Source: Pseudomonas synxantha
GTDB taxonomy: Bacteria > Pseudomonadota > Gammaproteobacteria > Pseudomonadales > Pseudomonadaceae
DNA: 64,000 nt
Reading direction: 5' to 3'
NCBI RefSeq assembly: GCF_900105675.1
Contig: NZ_LT629786.1
Span: 6,572,001 to 6,636,000 of the forward strand
A program made the position numbers and the translations under genes. Under the pieces are notes generated by a model. The model was not told where the DNA came from. It saw only the letters and a program-made list of their open reading frames with translations, and searched no databases. The stretch's first letter is position 1. Each line of letters opens with the position of its first letter. Positions 29,250 to 39,306 of this stretch are shown here, one piece after another.

Positions 29250-31166
29250 TCAGACCCGGAAGCGGCCGACCAAGGCTTGCAGATGAGTGCCCAGGCGCGC
29301 CAGTTCGGTACTCGAGGCGGCGGTCTCTTCGCTGGCTGCCGCCGTTTGCTCGGAGATATCGCGCACATTCAGCACGCTGCGGTTGATCTCTTCGGCTACC
29401 GCACTTTGTTGCTCGGCGGCGGTGGCAATCTGTGAGTTCATCGCCTGGATGGTTGAGACGGTGCGGGTGATATTGCCCAACGCATTCCCGGCCCGGCGCG
29501 TCAGCTCAACGCTGCTTTCGGTCAGCCCACGGCTGTTGTCCATGATGGCCGCTACCTGCTGTGTGCCGCTTTGCAGGCCGACGATCAACTCTTCGATCTC
29601 CTCAGTGGACTTCTGCGTGCGCTGGGCCAGGCTGCGCACCTCATCGGCCACCACGGCAAAGCCGCGTCCGGCCTCACCGGCACGCGCCGCTTCAATGGCT
29701 GCGTTGAGGGCCAGCAGGTTGGTTTGCTGGGCCACGGACTTGATCACGTCGAGCACGCTGCCGATCTTGTCGCTTTCGCGCTTCAGGTCGCCCATGGCGA
29801 CCGTTGAGTTGCCGACCTCGGTCGCCAGGCGTTCGATCTGGGCGATGGCTTCACCGACCACCTGGTCGCCTTCACGGGCCTGCTGGTCGGCGGCCACGGC
29901 GGCTTCGGACGCCTCCTCGGCATTGCGCGCCACTTCCTGCACAGTGGCGGCCATTTCGTTCATGGCGGTAGCCACCTGGTCGGTCTCGACTTTCTGGCTA
30001 TTGACCCCGGCGCTGGTCTGCTCGGTCACCGCGGACAACTGTTCGGCCGCGCTGGCGATCTGGGTGACACCCTCGCTGATACCGCCGATCAACTCGCGCA
30101 GGCCCACGGTCATGCTCTGCATGGCGCGTTGCAACTGGCCCAGTTCGTCCTGACGGGCGGAATCCAGATTGTGGCTCAGATCGCCGGAGGCCACGCGCTC
30201 GGCGACTTTGAGGGTCTGGTTCAGGGGAATGACGATCTGGCGAGTAATGGCCCAGGCAGCGAGCACGCCGAAGATCAGCGCCAGCACGGTGGCGAGCAAT
30301 AGCCAATATTTGGCCTGGGCGGCATCGTGATCTCGCACGGCGGTTTGCGATGTGGTGAGTTTGTCGCTGTGGCCCAGCAGGATATCGCCTTGGGCGGTCA
30401 TGATTTTCAACGCCGCCGCACTGGCCACCTGGGCGTCACGATACTGGCTGACTGCAGCGCGGTAGGCTTGCAGTGAAACACCTGCTTCTTGCAGGTTGGC
30501 CTGGTACTGCGCCGGCACCTGTCCTTCGAGTTCAGTGACTTTCTTCAGGGCATTGTCGATGGCGTCCAGGGCCGGCTGCTCGGCTTCGACCTTGCCGCTG
30601 TAGGTGTAGCCGCGTACCTGGAAGCGCGCTTGCTGGATCAGCTTGCTCAGGTCGACGACGCTATTGAATTGGATGACGCTGTCGCCTTGCAGCAGGGCTT
30701 TTTCAACTTCGTTGATCTTGGCCACGGCGTTGTCGGCGGTATCGCCGAGCTTGCTGCGCGCGCCCTCACGCTTGAGGCCCGCCTGGACCATGGCGGTGAA
30801 AGCTTTTTTATACTGGTTCAAGGCTTCCAGCTGTTGTTCGACCAAGGCTTTATCGTCGGGTTGCTCAATCAGCTCGGCGGCGGTTTTCAAGCCGCTGTCC
30901 AATTGGGCGAGCAGGCCGTTGACCGCGTCGGTGCCTTGTTCGCCGCGGCGCATTTCGAAGTCCAGGCGCGCCAGGCGCAGGTCTTTGGTCAGGCCGTTGA
31001 GGCTGGAGATGAAGCCCAGCTTGTCGCCGCGACTGATCACGTCACCCAGGCCGGTCCAGCCGGTAAAGGTGATCAACAGCGTCAGGATCAACACCAGGCC
31101 AAAGCCGACGCTCAGCTTGCGGTTGACGCTGACATTCCCCAGTTTCTCGGCTAACCAACGATACAT
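29250..31166 (-). CDS. Methyl-accepting chemotaxis protein, HBM-type sensor (2)
   Basis: This 638-residue transducer has the same layout as its neighbour. The first helix is at about 18-40 ([23 protein letters not shown]), followed by a helical periplasmic domain of about 250 residues including [16 protein letters not shown]. The second helix is [21 protein letters not shown], then HAMP, then the cytoplasmic tip [35 protein letters not shown], ending GRFRV. The two genes are 175 nt apart, in tandem, and are evidently paralogues whose sensors have diverged more than their signalling halves. A GCCGATAG site with a matching -35 lies upstream. The ligand is not predictable from sequence alone. 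Confidence 0.9.
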   Translation of the reverse strand: MYRWLAEKLGNVSVNRKLSVGFGLVLILTLLITFTGWTGLGDVISRGDKLGFISSLNGLTKDLRLARLDFEMRRGEQGTDAVNGLLAQLDSGLKTAAELIEQPDDKALVEQQLEALNQYKKAFTAMVQAGLKREGARSKLGDTADNAVAKINEVEKALLQGDSVIQFNSVVDLSKLIQQARFQVRGYTYSGKVEAEQPALDAIDNALKKVTELEGQVPAQYQANLQEAGVSLQAYRAAVSQYRDAQVASAAALKIMTAQGDILLGHSDKLTTSQTAVRDHDAAQAKYWLLLATVLALIFGVLAAWAITRQIVIPLNQTLKVAERVASGDLSHNLDSARQDELGQLQRAMQSMTVGLRELIGGISEGVTQIASAAEQLSAVTEQTSAGVNSQKVETDQVATAMNEMAATVQEVARNAEEASEAAVAADQQAREGDQVVGEAIAQIERLATEVGNSTVAMGDLKRESDKIGSVLDVIKSVAQQTNLLALNAAIEAARAGEAGRGFAVVADEVRSLAQRTQKSTEEIEELIVGLQSGTQQVAAIMDNSRGLTESSVELTRRAGNALGNITRTVSTIQAMNSQIATAAEQQSAVAEEINRSVLNVRDISEQTAAASEETAASSTELARLGTHLQALVGRFRV

Positions 31167-31208
31167 GCTGCGAACTCCCCTGGAACAAGGCTTGGACTTA
31201 TCCAGAGG

Positions 31209-31235
31209 CTATCGGCATGGGCATAGGATTCTGTA
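31209..31235 (-). promoter_or_regulatory. Sigma-28 (FliA)-like promoter of chemoreceptor 2
   Basis: On the minus strand TACA, exactly 15 nt, then GCCGATAG differs by one base in each box from TAAA-N15-GCCGATAA. It is 43 nt upstream of the receptor start. Confidence 0.55.
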
Positions 31236-31248
31236 GCGCCAGAGATCC

Positions 31249-31343
31249 AATGTGGGAGGGAGCTTGCCCCCGATGGCAGAGTGTCAGTCACCACATTCAG
31301 TGATTGATACACCGCTATCGGGGGCAAGCCCCCTCCCACATTT
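31249..31343. repeat. REP pair (convergent REPIN), receptor-rsmE gap
   Basis: Inverted units GTGGGAGGGAGCTTGCCCCC and complement flank a linker containing GTGTCAGTC and TTGATACACCGC. Confidence 0.9.
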
Positions 31344-31369
31344 AGGCTGTGGTGTTTTTGGATGTGATG

Positions 31370-32077
31370 TCAGAACAGTCGGGCGAGCAGTGCGGTGACA
31401 GCGGTTTCAACCCGCAGGATGCGTGCACCTAGCTGCACCGGTTGCAAACCGGCTTTAGCCAACAGCTCCACCTCATAGGGGATCCAACCACCTTCCGGAC
31501 CGATCGCCAGGGTGACAGGCTCATCCAGCCCACGGGGACACGCAGGGTAATCACCGGGATGGCCGATCAGGCCCAGGGTGCCTTCAACCATGGCCGGCAG
31601 GCGATCTTCGACAAACGGCTTGAAGCGCTTCTCGATAATGATCTCGGGCAGTACCGTGTCCCGCGCCTGTTCCAAGCCGAGGATGAGTTGCTCGCGCACC
31701 GCCTCAGGCTCTAGGAAGGGGGTCTGCCAGAAGCTTTTTTCCACCCGATAGCTGTTGACCAGCACTACCTTCGGCACGCCCATGGCCGCCACCGTTTGCA
31801 GCACTCGGCGCAGCATTTTCGGGCGGGGCAGGGCCAGCAGCAGGGTCAGGGGCAGTTTGGACGGCGGCGATTGATCGAAGCTGACTTGCAGCTCGGCTTC
31901 ACCGACGTCCAGGCGCAGCAGTTGGGCATTGCCCATCAGTCCACCAATGTGGCCCACACGCAGGTAGTCACCCACAACGGCGCGGTGGACTTCCTGCATA
32001 TGCACCAGACGCCGATCACGCAGCACCACCCGGTCCGCCGCGATAAAGTCGGCATCGAGAAGCAGCAGCAGGTTCAC
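31370..32077 (-). CDS. rsmE: 16S rRNA (uracil-1498-N3)-methyltransferase RsmE
   Basis: This 235-residue SPOUT-fold methyltransferase modifies U1498 of 16S rRNA. The N-terminal PUA-like part ([17 protein letters not shown]) and the C-terminal knot motif [36 protein letters not shown] are clear. The start is GTG at 32077, overlapping the tatC stop by 4 nt, so it is the last gene of the minus-strand run from ubiE. The length is normal. Confidence 0.94.
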   Translation of the reverse strand: MNLLLLLDADFIAADRVVLRDRRLVHMQEVHRAVVGDYLRVGHIGGLMGNAQLLRLDVGEAELQVSFDQSPPSKLPLTLLLALPRPKMLRRVLQTVAAMGVPKVVLVNSYRVEKSFWQTPFLEPEAVREQLILGLEQARDTVLPEIIIEKRFKPFVEDRLPAMVEGTLGLIGHPGDYPACPRGLDEPVTLAIGPEGGWIPYEVELLAKAGLQPVQLGARILRVETAVTALLARLF

Positions 32078-32865
32078 GGCTGGGTCGCTGGCGGCTGGTC
32101 GTCGTCGGCAGCCTGATTATCCGGGTGTTCGCCACGCTTGCTGATCAAGCCGCTGAACAGGATGCCCACTTCGAACAGCATCCACATCGGTACGGCCAAC
32201 AAGGTCTGGGAGAAGATATCCGGCGGCGTGAGGATCATGCCGACCACGAAGCAGCCGATGATCACGTACGGGCGGATCTTCTTCAGGTACTTGACGTCGA
32301 CTACGCCGATCCATACCAGCAACACCACGGCCACGGGGATTTCGAAAGCGACGCCGAAGGCGAAGAACAGTGTCATCACGAAGTCGAGGTAGCTGGTGAT
32401 GTCGGTCATCATCTCCACACCGGCCGGGGTGGCAGCGGCGAAGAACTTGAAGATCAGCGGAAACACCAGGAAGTACGCGAAGGCCATGCCGGTGTAGAAC
32501 AGCAGGATGCTCGACACCAGCAATGGCACGGCGATGCGCTTTTCATGCTTGTACAGGCCCGGGGCGATAAAGCCCCAGATCTGATGCAGGATCACCGGGA
32601 TCGCCAGGAACAGCGAGACCATCATGGTCAACTTCAACGGCGTCAGGAACGGCGACGACACATCGGTGGCGATCATTGTCGCGCCGACGGGCAGGTACTG
32701 GCGCAACGGCGTGGAAACGAAGGTGTAGATCTGCTGGGTAAAGGCGAACAACCCGGCAAAAATGATGAAGATTGCCGCTACGCAACGCAGCAGGCGGGTA
32801 CGCAGCTCGGAGAGGTGCGAGACCAGCGGCATGTGCTGGTCGTTTTCCGGTTTATCAGCGCTCAT
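32074..32865 (-). CDS. tatC: Sec-independent protein translocase subunit TatC
   Basis: TatC, 263 residues, is the six-helix receptor of the twin-arginine export system that, with TatB, binds RR signal peptides. Typical segments are [22 protein letters not shown], the [36 protein letters not shown] loop and the [28 protein letters not shown] segment. The hydrophilic tail ([22 protein letters not shown]) is typical of pseudomonads. Its ATG overlaps the tatB stop by 4 nt. Confidence 0.97.
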   Translation of the reverse strand: MSADKPENDQHMPLVSHLSELRTRLLRCVAAIFIIFAGLFAFTQQIYTFVSTPLRQYLPVGATMIATDVSSPFLTPLKLTMMVSLFLAIPVILHQIWGFIAPGLYKHEKRIAVPLLVSSILLFYTGMAFAYFLVFPLIFKFFAAATPAGVEMMTDITSYLDFVMTLFFAFGVAFEIPVAVVLLVWIGVVDVKYLKKIRPYVIIGCFVVGMILTPPDIFSQTLLAVPMWMLFEVGILFSGLISKRGEHPDNQAADDDQPPATQP

Positions 32866-33257
32866 GGGGCTCGCGGCGGCAATGTAGGGTCATGGGGCGC
32901 GGGCGACGCAACGGGCGTCGGCGCGGGCTCTGTCGGAGCGGGCTCGGCAGCGGGGGCGGGCGCGATACTGTGATCGGCCACCGGTGGTGTAGCCGGCTTG
33001 GCCGGTTCTTGCACCGGGGAGAGAATCTTGCGTGCCTCCTGCTCCAACGACAGGATATGTTCGTTGTGCAATTGTCGGCGGATCTCGTCGGCACCGATTT
33101 CCCGTTCAACCTCCTGTTTGATCGCGTTGAAACTGCGTTTCAGGCGCCCGATCCACAGGCCGGCGGTGCGTGCGGCGCCGGGCAGGCGTTCCGGCCCCAG
33201 TACCAGCAGGGCCACCAGGCCGACGAGCAGCAGTTCAGAGAAGCTGATACCAAACAT
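32862..33257 (-). CDS. tatB: Sec-independent protein translocase subunit TatB
   Basis: TatB, 131 residues, has a single N-terminal helix [26 protein letters not shown] with the conserved E8 and the GPERLP hinge. An amphipathic helix ([26 protein letters not shown]) follows, then a Pro/Ala-rich tail. It pairs with TatC to form the signal-peptide receptor. It lies 10 nt after tatA and overlaps tatC. Confidence 0.95.
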   Translation of the reverse strand: MFGISFSELLLVGLVALLVLGPERLPGAARTAGLWIGRLKRSFNAIKQEVEREIGADEIRRQLHNEHILSLEQEARKILSPVQEPAKPATPPVADHSIAPAPAAEPAPTEPAPTPVASPAPHDPTLPPRAP

Positions 33258-33267
33258 TAGTCAGTGC

Positions 33268-33546
33268 TCACGAGTCTTTGCGGGTCGTCTCTTGGACTTT
33301 TTCAGCCTGCACGTCGAAGGTGCGACGTTCGGTGATCGGCTGGGTGGCCTGCGGGTGTACAGGCTGGGCCGGGGGCACCGGGTTTACCGTTGGCTCGGCT
33401 GGTTTTTCGTCGTCGTTCATGGCTTTACGAAAGCCCTTGATCGACTCACCGACGTCGGTGCCGAGGTTTTTCAGTTTTTTGGTGCCGAACACCAGAACAA
33501 CCACCACCAGAATAACGATCCAGTGTTTCCAGTCAAAAATGCCCAT
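33268..33546 (-). CDS. tatA: Sec-independent protein translocase subunit TatA
   Basis: TatA, 92 residues, is the pore-forming subunit of the twin-arginine system. [43 protein letters not shown] shows the short membrane helix, the [10 protein letters not shown] hinge and the amphipathic helix. A Pro/Thr-rich tail follows. ATG 33546 is chosen over an in-frame start 15 nt upstream because it begins the family's conserved MGIF. Confidence 0.95.
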   Translation of the reverse strand: MGIFDWKHWIVILVVVVLVFGTKKLKNLGTDVGESIKGFRKAMNDDEKPAEPTVNPVPPAQPVHPQATQPITERRTFDVQAEKVQETTRKDS

Positions 33547-33572
33547 GCTGCAAATCCTCAAGTCTTAGTTAT

Positions 33573-33905
33573 TCAGGCGGACGGGCGCGAGGCCTTCTCG
33601 GCGTGCCCGGACAGGCCGAAGCGACGGTCCAGTTCATCCAGCACGGCCTGTGGATGCTGCCCCAGTTGGGCGAGCATGACCAGGCTATGGAACCACAAGT
33701 CGGCGGTCTCATAGATTACATCGCTGCAATCACCGCTGATTTGCGCGTCCTTGGCCGCAATGATGGTCTCGACGGATTCCTCGCCGAGTTTTTCCAGAAT
33801 CTTGTTCAGACCCTTGTGGTACAGGCTGGCGACATAGGAGCTGTCGGCATCCGCGCCTTTGCGGTCTTCCAGCACCTGGGCCACACGGTTCAGGGTATCG
33901 CTCAT
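33573..33905 (-). CDS. hisE: Phosphoribosyl-ATP pyrophosphatase HisE
   Basis: HisE, 110 residues, hydrolyses phosphoribosyl-ATP to phosphoribosyl-AMP and pyrophosphate in histidine biosynthesis. The all-alpha MazG-like motif [18 protein letters not shown] and [18 protein letters not shown] carry the acidic metal ligands. The start [17 protein letters not shown] (ATG 33905) lies 2 nt after hisI ends. In pseudomonads HisI and HisE are separate proteins, whereas in E. coli they are fused, and this agrees. Confidence 0.95.
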   Translation of the reverse strand: MSDTLNRVAQVLEDRKGADADSSYVASLYHKGLNKILEKLGEESVETIIAAKDAQISGDCSDVIYETADLWFHSLVMLAQLGQHPQAVLDELDRRFGLSGHAEKASRPSA

Positions 33906-33907
33906 GT

Positions 33908-34300
33908 TCAATGTCCTGCGGGATAAATGGCGTGCGGGTCTTTGAGCACCGGTTCCACGACTTTCCATTCGCCGTTCTCGAACACGCGATAAAAGCAGCT
34001 GTGGCGCCCGGTATGGCAAGCGATACCACCGATCTGGTCGACCATCAGGATCACCACGTCGGCGTCGCAGTCCAGGCGCATCTCATGCAGGACCTGCACG
34101 TGCCCGGACTCTTCGCCCTTGCGCCACAGTTTGCCACGCGAACGTGACCAATAGATGGCGCGCTGCTCAGTGGCAGTGAGGCTCAGGGCCTCGCGGTTCA
34201 TCCAGGCCATCATCAGCACGCGCCCGGTCTTGTAGTCCTGGGCAATGGCCGGCACCAGGCCGTCACTGTCCCACTTGATCTCGTCCAGCCAGTCTTTCAT
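33908..34300 (-). CDS. hisI: Phosphoribosyl-AMP cyclohydrolase HisI
   Basis: HisI, 130 residues, opens the adenine ring of phosphoribosyl-AMP, the third step of histidine synthesis. The zinc/magnesium ligand motifs are [30 protein letters not shown], with [18 protein letters not shown] before them. ATG 34300 ([18 protein letters not shown]) is chosen; the longer open frame upstream lacks family similarity. It is followed at 2 nt by hisE and preceded by ubiB. Confidence 0.95.
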   Translation of the reverse strand: MKDWLDEIKWDSDGLVPAIAQDYKTGRVLMMAWMNREALSLTATEQRAIYWSRSRGKLWRKGEESGHVQVLHEMRLDCDADVVILMVDQIGGIACHTGRHSCFYRVFENGEWKVVEPVLKDPHAIYPAGH

Positions 34301-34341
34301 CTTCGGCTCCGGCAATTTGCGACAGTGTATAACCGGATTGG

Positions 34342-35946
34342 CTATCGACGCACGATCAGATAAACGCCCACGGCTACCATGATACCGGCCGGCCAGTGGC
34401 CCAGTTGGTTCAATGGACCGCCAACCGCCAGCATCGCGCCGCCTATCAGGTGCGCGGCGCCCAGCAGGCGCAGGAACCAGTCGTCTTTGCGTTTGCGCCA
34501 CGGCGGCTCGGGGTCTTTGGCATGGGGCTGGGACATGCGCTCGAGCAGGTCGCGGGTCATGTTGGCCAGGTGCGGTAGCTGTTCGAACTGGCTGTGCAGG
34601 TTGCCCAGCATGGTCTTCGGGCTCATCCGCTCGCGCATCCAGCGTTCAAGGAACGGCTGCGCGGTGTTCCACAGGTCGAGGTCCGGGTACAGCTGGCGGC
34701 CCAGGCCCTCGATGTTCAGCAAGGTCTTCTGCAACAGCACCAGCTGCGGCTGCACTTCCATATTGAAGCGCCGCGCGGTCTGGAACAGGCGCATCAGCAC
34801 CTGGCCAAAGGAAATATCCTTTAACGGTTTTTCAAAGATCGGTTCGCACACCGTACGGATCGCTGCCTCGAATTCGTTGAGCTTGGTTTCCGCCGGCACC
34901 CAGCCCGAATCAATGTGCAACTGCGCCACGCGGCGATAGTCGCGCTTGAAGAAGGCAAACAGATTGCGTGCCAGGTAGTCCTGGTCTTCCGGGGTCAGGC
35001 TTCCGACGATGCCGCAGTCGATGGCGATGTACTGCGGGCTCCACGGGTTGACGGTGCTGACGAAGATGTTGCCCGGGTGCATGTCGGCATGAAAGAAGCT
35101 GTCGCGGAATACCTGGGTGAAGAAGATCTCCACACCGCGCTCGGCAAGCATCTTCATGTCGGTGCGCTGGTCGGCAAGGGTAGCGAGGTCGGTAACCTGC
35201 ACGCCGTAGATGCGCTCCATCACCAGCACTTTCGGCCGGCACCAGTCCCAATACACTTGCGGCACGTACAGCAGTTGCGAGCCTTCGAAGTTGCGTCGCA
35301 ATTGGCTGGCGTTGGCCGCTTCGCGCAAAAGGTCGAGTTCGTCGTAGATGGTTTTTTCGTAGTCGACGACCACATCTACCGGGTGCAGCAGGCGTGCGTC
35401 GGCGGAGAAGCGTTCGGCGGCGCGGGCGAGGATAAACAGCCACGCCAGGTCCTGGCCGATGATCGGCTTGAGGCCCGGGCGAATCACCTTCACCACCACT
35501 TCTTCGCCGGTTTTGAGCTGCGCGGCGTGCACTTGTGCGACCGAAGCCGAGGCCAGGGGCTCGACGTCGAAGCGGCTGAACACTTCGCTGATCTTCTTGC
35601 CCAGCTGTGCTTCGATCAGCGCCATGGACTGCTGCGAATCGAACGGCGGCACGCGGTCCTGCAGCAGCATCAGCTCGTCGGCGATGTCTTCGGGCAGCAG
35701 GTCGCGGCGTGTCGAGAGGATCTGCCCGAACTTGATAAAGATCGGCCCCAGGTCCTGCAGCGCCAGGCGCAGGCGCGCACCACGGCTCAGCTCCAGCTGC
35801 TTGCGCGGCAACCAGCGCCACGGCAGCACGTAACGCACCGCCAGCAAGAACCACGGCAGGGGCAGGGCAAACAGCAGGTCATCGAGGCGGTAGCGGATAA
35901 CGACGCGCTGGATACGAAACAAACGGCGGACGGCGAGCAGCTTCAT
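34342..35946 (-). CDS. ubiB: Ubiquinone biosynthesis kinase-like protein UbiB
   Basis: UbiB, 534 residues, is an atypical protein-kinase-like (ABC1/ADCK) ATPase needed for ubiquinone synthesis. The hallmark KxGQ motif is in [19 protein letters not shown] (K72, G74, Q75). The A-rich loop [13 protein letters not shown] replaces a glycine-rich loop, [11 protein letters not shown] is present, and the metal-binding motif reads IDCG rather than DFG, all usual for the family. Two C-terminal membrane helices occur ([29 protein letters not shown]). It overlaps ubiJ by 4 nt. Confidence 0.97.
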   Translation of the reverse strand: MKLLAVRRLFRIQRVVIRYRLDDLLFALPLPWFLLAVRYVLPWRWLPRKQLELSRGARLRLALQDLGPIFIKFGQILSTRRDLLPEDIADELMLLQDRVPPFDSQQSMALIEAQLGKKISEVFSRFDVEPLASASVAQVHAAQLKTGEEVVVKVIRPGLKPIIGQDLAWLFILARAAERFSADARLLHPVDVVVDYEKTIYDELDLLREAANASQLRRNFEGSQLLYVPQVYWDWCRPKVLVMERIYGVQVTDLATLADQRTDMKMLAERGVEIFFTQVFRDSFFHADMHPGNIFVSTVNPWSPQYIAIDCGIVGSLTPEDQDYLARNLFAFFKRDYRRVAQLHIDSGWVPAETKLNEFEAAIRTVCEPIFEKPLKDISFGQVLMRLFQTARRFNMEVQPQLVLLQKTLLNIEGLGRQLYPDLDLWNTAQPFLERWMRERMSPKTMLGNLHSQFEQLPHLANMTRDLLERMSQPHAKDPEPPWRKRKDDWFLRLLGAAHLIGGAMLAVGGPLNQLGHWPAGIMVAVGVYLIVRR

Positions 35947-36566
35947 GCGTTATCGCTTGGATCAAGGGAACGGCTCAGGCGTTCGAAGCGGGCCTCGAGG
36001 CGTTCCAGGTCGATTTTGGCCTTGTCGAGCTCACGAAAGCGCGCTTGCGCTTCCCGTTGCCCGACCAGGGTGCGCGATTCTTCGCTCAGGTATTCGGCGA
36101 GGTTCTGGTTGAGGCTGGCGAACCCCTGCTGGTACCAACGCGTGCGGCTGCGCAGGTGTCCGCTGATCAGCTGGGTGGCCACGGGGCCGATCCAGCGCGA
36201 CAGTTCGTATTGCCAGTCCAGCTCCAGGTCCTGCAGCACAGCGGCCAGGTCCATCAGCACCGCACTGTCGCCTTCCAGCTCCACCTCGGGGCTGTGGAGG
36301 ATGGCGGTCTTGTTGCGGCTCAAAGCCAGGTGCAACAGGCTGGAGGCCGGTGCACGCAAGGTGCAGTCAGCTTCGGCGGCCCATTGGGTGGCGAGCAGCA
36401 GTCCTTCATCGCTGGGCAGGATAAACAGCTGCACGGCGGGGCTGCGGCAGTCGACGGCAATGACTTTGCCGTTCAAGTGCGCGAGCCGCGCCAGGGCGGT
36501 GCTGTCCAGGCGCAGCACACGGTTAAGGCCGTGTTCAACGCTGGCGAGAAGGCCTTGAAGCAACAT
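35943..36566 (-). CDS. ubiJ: Ubiquinone biosynthesis accessory factor UbiJ
   Basis: UbiJ, 207 residues, has an SCP2-like lipid-binding domain (about residues 15-110, [34 protein letters not shown] to [29 protein letters not shown]) and a C-terminal coiled coil ([32 protein letters not shown]). It acts with UbiK as the lipid-binding part of the soluble Ubi complex. The gene order ubiE-ubiJ-ubiB is conserved in gamma-proteobacteria. Confidence 0.94.
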   Translation of the reverse strand: MLLQGLLASVEHGLNRVLRLDSTALARLAHLNGKVIAVDCRSPAVQLFILPSDEGLLLATQWAAEADCTLRAPASSLLHLALSRNKTAILHSPEVELEGDSAVLMDLAAVLQDLELDWQYELSRWIGPVATQLISGHLRSRTRWYQQGFASLNQNLAEYLSEESRTLVGQREAQARFRELDKAKIDLERLEARFERLSRSLDPSDNA

Positions 36567-37336
36567 CAGGGCTTGATGCCGCGGTGCAGGGCGACGATGC
36601 CCGAGGTCATGTTGTGGTAGGTCACGCGGTCGAAACCGGCTTCCACCATCATCGACTTCAGGGTCTCCTGGTCTGGGTGCATGCGGATCGACTCGGCCAG
36701 GTAGCGGTAGCTCTCGGCGTCGTTGGTGATCAACTTGCCCATCAGCGGCATGAAGGCGAACGAGTAGGTGTCGTAGACCTTGGACATCAGCGCGTTGGTC
36801 GGCTTGGAGAACTCCAGCACCAACAGGCGGCCACCCGGCTTGAGGACGCGCAGCATCGAGCGGATCGCGTCTTCTTTATGGGTGACGTTGCGCAGGCCGA
36901 AGGCGATGGTCACGCAGTCGAAATGGTTGTCGGGGAACGGCAGCTTCTCGGCATCGGCCTGGACGAACTCGATATTGCCGGCCACGCCTTTGTCCAGCAG
37001 GCGATCGCGGCCAACCTTGAGCATCGAACCGTTGATATCGGCCAACACCACCTGGCCGGTCGGGCCAACCAGCTTGGAGAACTTGGCCGCCAGGTCACCC
37101 GTACCCCCGGCGATGTCCAGCACGCGGTTGCCGGTGCGTACGCCCGACAGCTCGATGGTGAAGCGCTTCCACAGGCGGTGCATGCCGCCGGAGAGCACGT
37201 CGTTCATCAGGTCGTACTTGGCCGCCACGGAGTGGAACACCTCAGCGACTTTTTCCGCTTTCTGGCTTTCCGGGACGTTCTTGAAGCCGAAGTGAGTGGT
37301 GGGTTCGGCATCGCTGCCTTTGCGCTGATCAGTCAT
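36566..37336 (-). CDS. ubiE: Ubiquinone/menaquinone C-methyltransferase UbiE
   Basis: UbiE, 256 residues, methylates the ring carbon of the demethoxyquinol intermediate using S-adenosylmethionine. The SAM-binding motif [16 protein letters not shown] (about 71-86), [15 protein letters not shown] and the family signature [19 protein letters not shown] are present, with LLVLEFSKP and [22 protein letters not shown] later. ATG 37336 ([22 protein letters not shown]) is chosen over an upstream in-frame start. It heads the ubiE-J-B-hisIE-tatABC-rsmE run. Confidence 0.97.
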   Translation of the reverse strand: MTDQRKGSDAEPTTHFGFKNVPESQKAEKVAEVFHSVAAKYDLMNDVLSGGMHRLWKRFTIELSGVRTGNRVLDIAGGTGDLAAKFSKLVGPTGQVVLADINGSMLKVGRDRLLDKGVAGNIEFVQADAEKLPFPDNHFDCVTIAFGLRNVTHKEDAIRSMLRVLKPGGRLLVLEFSKPTNALMSKVYDTYSFAFMPLMGKLITNDAESYRYLAESIRMHPDQETLKSMMVEAGFDRVTYHNMTSGIVALHRGIKP

Positions 37337-37481
37337 ATCGCTGTCACCAAAAGAGAATGCGGGACATGATAATCCCCAAGGCCTGCTTTGTCTTGGCAAG
37401 GCTGCAGGTAAGATAGGCGCTCACCGAGACCTTTTGCCGCATGGCGGGTGTTCTGAGTCGTTATAAAGAGGAGTCATTGCA

Positions 37482-37757
37482 ATGGCCCGTATTACCGTTG
37501 AACGTGAACATTCCCTGGGAAAAGAACAGGCGCGGGCAAAGGCCGAGCAATTGGCGCGCAAACTCGAGGATAAATATGGCGTGGAGTCCTCGTGGTCTGG
37601 CGATACCCTCAAGCTCACGCGCTCCGGGGTCAAAGGCACGGTGGCAGTGGCCGATGATTCACTGCGTATCGATGTGGAACTGGGCCTGTTGATGTCGACC
37701 ATGAGCGGTACGATCAAGTCCGAAATCGAGAAAGCCCTGGATAAAGCCCTGGCCTGA
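37482..37757 (+). CDS. Polyhydroxyalkanoic acid system protein
   Basis: This 91-residue protein belongs to the small PHA-system family found beside PHA genes in pseudomonads. It starts MARITVEREHSLGKEQARAKAEQLARKLEDKYG, continues as a short beta-rich middle (SWSGDTLKLTRSGVKGTVAVADDSLRIDVELGLL) and ends in an amphipathic helix (SEIEKALDKALA). Its biochemical role is not established. GAGGAG lies about 9 nt before the ATG. It diverges from ubiE and precedes phaI. Confidence 0.82.
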   Translation: MARITVEREHSLGKEQARAKAEQLARKLEDKYGVESSWSGDTLKLTRSGVKGTVAVADDSLRIDVELGLLMSTMSGTIKSEIEKALDKALA

Positions 37758-37861
37758 GCCTGATGTTCTTAGGGTGCCGATTCTAATTTTAAACCCTACT
37801 TTGTGCCCAAGCCCTCAACTCCTGCGGGCGGTCCTCCCCCCTATTTTGTGTGAGGTGCACC

Positions 37862-38284
37862 ATGGCTAAAGTTATTTTGCAGAAAAAAATCGACGTTCAG
37901 ACCACTACCCTGAGTGAGGTTAAAAGCTATGCCCGCAAGATTTGGCTGGCAGGTCTTGGTGCCTATGCCAAGGTTGGCAGCGAGGGCGGCGAGTACTTCA
38001 AGGAGCTGGTTAAGAGTGGTCAACTTGTTGAAAGTAAAGGTAAAAAAGTTGTAGTTGAACAACTTGATGCTGCCAACAGTCAGATTGACCAAGTAAGGAG
38101 TGACGTCTCCAGCGTCAAAGGCCTGGTTGAAGTTCAACTGGATAAAGTTGAAAAAGCTTTTGATACTCGTGTCGGCAGTGCCTTGAATCGGATCGGCATT
38201 GCGTCTAAACATGACGTGGAGACACTCTCTGCTAAGCTCGAAGAGCTGACGGCATTGCTCGAACGTGTCGCGCGTAAACACTAA
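37862..38284 (+). CDS. phaI: PHA granule-associated phasin PhaI
   Basis: PhaI, 140 residues, is a phasin that coats medium-chain PHA granules. The amphipathic family segment SYARKIWLAGLGAYAKVGSEGGEYFKELVKSG is followed by a coiled-coil stretch (VEQLDAANSQIDQVRSDVSSVKGLVEVQLDKVEKAFDTRV). ATG 37862 with GAGG 6 nt upstream is preferred to an in-frame start 12 nt earlier. The gene is visibly richer in A/T than its neighbours. It lies 12 nt before phaF, whose N-terminal half it resembles. Confidence 0.93.
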   Translation: MAKVILQKKIDVQTTTLSEVKSYARKIWLAGLGAYAKVGSEGGEYFKELVKSGQLVESKGKKVVVEQLDAANSQIDQVRSDVSSVKGLVEVQLDKVEKAFDTRVGSALNRIGIASKHDVETLSAKLEELTALLERVARKH

Positions 38285-38296
38285 GGAGACATCGGG

Positions 38297-39232
38297 ATGG
38301 CTGTTAAAAAGACTACTCAGAAAGAAGGCAGCTCGTGGGTCGGGAAAGTTGAAGAATATTCCCGCAAAATCTGGCTCGCTGGTTTAGGCGTGTACTCGAA
38401 GATCGACAGTGACGGCAGCAAACTCTTCGAGACCTTGGTTAAAGACGGCGAAAAGGCCGAGAAGTTGACCAAGAGCACCGTTGGTAAAAAAGTGGACGCT
38501 GCCAAGGCCAATGCGGGTTCCGCCAAGTCGAGCATTTCGGATACGTGGGGCAAGTTGGAAGAGACTTTCGACAAGCGCCTCAACAGTGCTATTTCGCGAC
38601 TGGGCGTGCCGAGCAAGGCTGAGTTGAAAACGCTGCACAGCAAGGTCGATACCCTGACCAAGCAAATCGAAAAACTGACGGGCGCCAAAGTGGCTCCAGC
38701 GAAGACGGCGGCGGCCAAGCCTGCTGCAAAACCTGCGGTTAAAACAGCTGCTGCAAAGCCCGCTGCTAAAACGGCTGCCAAGCCTCTGGCTAAAGCTGCC
38801 GCCAAACCGGCTGCCAAACCTGCGGCCAAGGCTCCAGCCAAAGCCGCCGCCAAGCCAGCCGCTAAAACAGCTGCCGCCAAACCGGCCACCAAGCCTGCCG
38901 CTAAGCCGGTGGCCGCTAAAGCCGCCGCGAAACCTGCGGCTAAACCGGCTGCCAAGGCTGCTGCAAAGCCTGTCGCGAAAGCTGCAGTTGCTAAGTCTGC
39001 TGCCAAGCCATCTGCTGCGAAGCCAGCCGCCAAACCAGCAGCAGCTAAGCCGGCCGCAAAACCCGTGGCCGCCGCCAACAAGAAGCCAGCGGCAGCAAAA
39101 AAACCAGCAGCACCAAAACCTGCCGCTGCGGCATCAACCGCTTCGACAGCCAACTCGGTGTCCGCCCCGACTCCTGCTGTTGCGACCCCGACTGCTGCTT
39201 CGGCAACCCCGCCGACATCCAGTCAGTCCTGA
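38297..39232 (+). CDS. phaF: PHA granule protein PhaF with histone-like tail
   Basis: PhaF, 311 residues, has an N-terminal phasin domain (about 1-135, EYSRKIWLAGLGVYSKIDSDGSKLFETLVKDG, then a coiled coil DTWGKLEETFDKRLNSAISRLGVP). The C-terminus (about 140-290) is made of Ala-Lys-Pro repeats (AAKPA, KPAAK), like eukaryotic histone H1 and AlgP. The tail binds DNA and helps distribute granules at cell division in P. putida. The repeat region is low-complexity, so its length may vary between strains. A strong terminator follows. Confidence 0.96.
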   Translation: MAVKKTTQKEGSSWVGKVEEYSRKIWLAGLGVYSKIDSDGSKLFETLVKDGEKAEKLTKSTVGKKVDAAKANAGSAKSSISDTWGKLEETFDKRLNSAISRLGVPSKAELKTLHSKVDTLTKQIEKLTGAKVAPAKTAAAKPAAKPAVKTAAAKPAAKTAAKPLAKAAAKPAAKPAAKAPAKAAAKPAAKTAAAKPATKPAAKPVAAKAAAKPAAKPAAKAAAKPVAKAAVAKSAAKPSAAKPAAKPAAAKPAAKPVAAANKKPAAAKKPAAPKPAAAASTASTANSVSAPTPAVATPTAASATPPTSSQS

Positions 39233-39244
39233 TCTTTCCAGGAC

Positions 39245-39280
39245 AAAAAAATGCCCGACCTGCAGAGGTCGGGTTTTTTT
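39245..39280. terminator. Bidirectional terminator between phaF and phaD
   Basis: CCCGACC-TGCAGA-GGTCGGG (39254-39273) is a 7-bp stem followed by seven T (39274-39280) and preceded by seven A. It should stop both phaF (+) and phaD (-) transcripts, which converge here. Confidence 0.92.
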
Positions 39281-39306
39281 ATGGTGGGCTTATCAATACC
39301 CCACGT

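Noticed and set aside
38317..39153. 278-codon minus-strand Ala/Gly/Phe-rich ORF opposite phaF
   Set aside because: It only mirrors the Ala-Lys-Pro codons of phaF.
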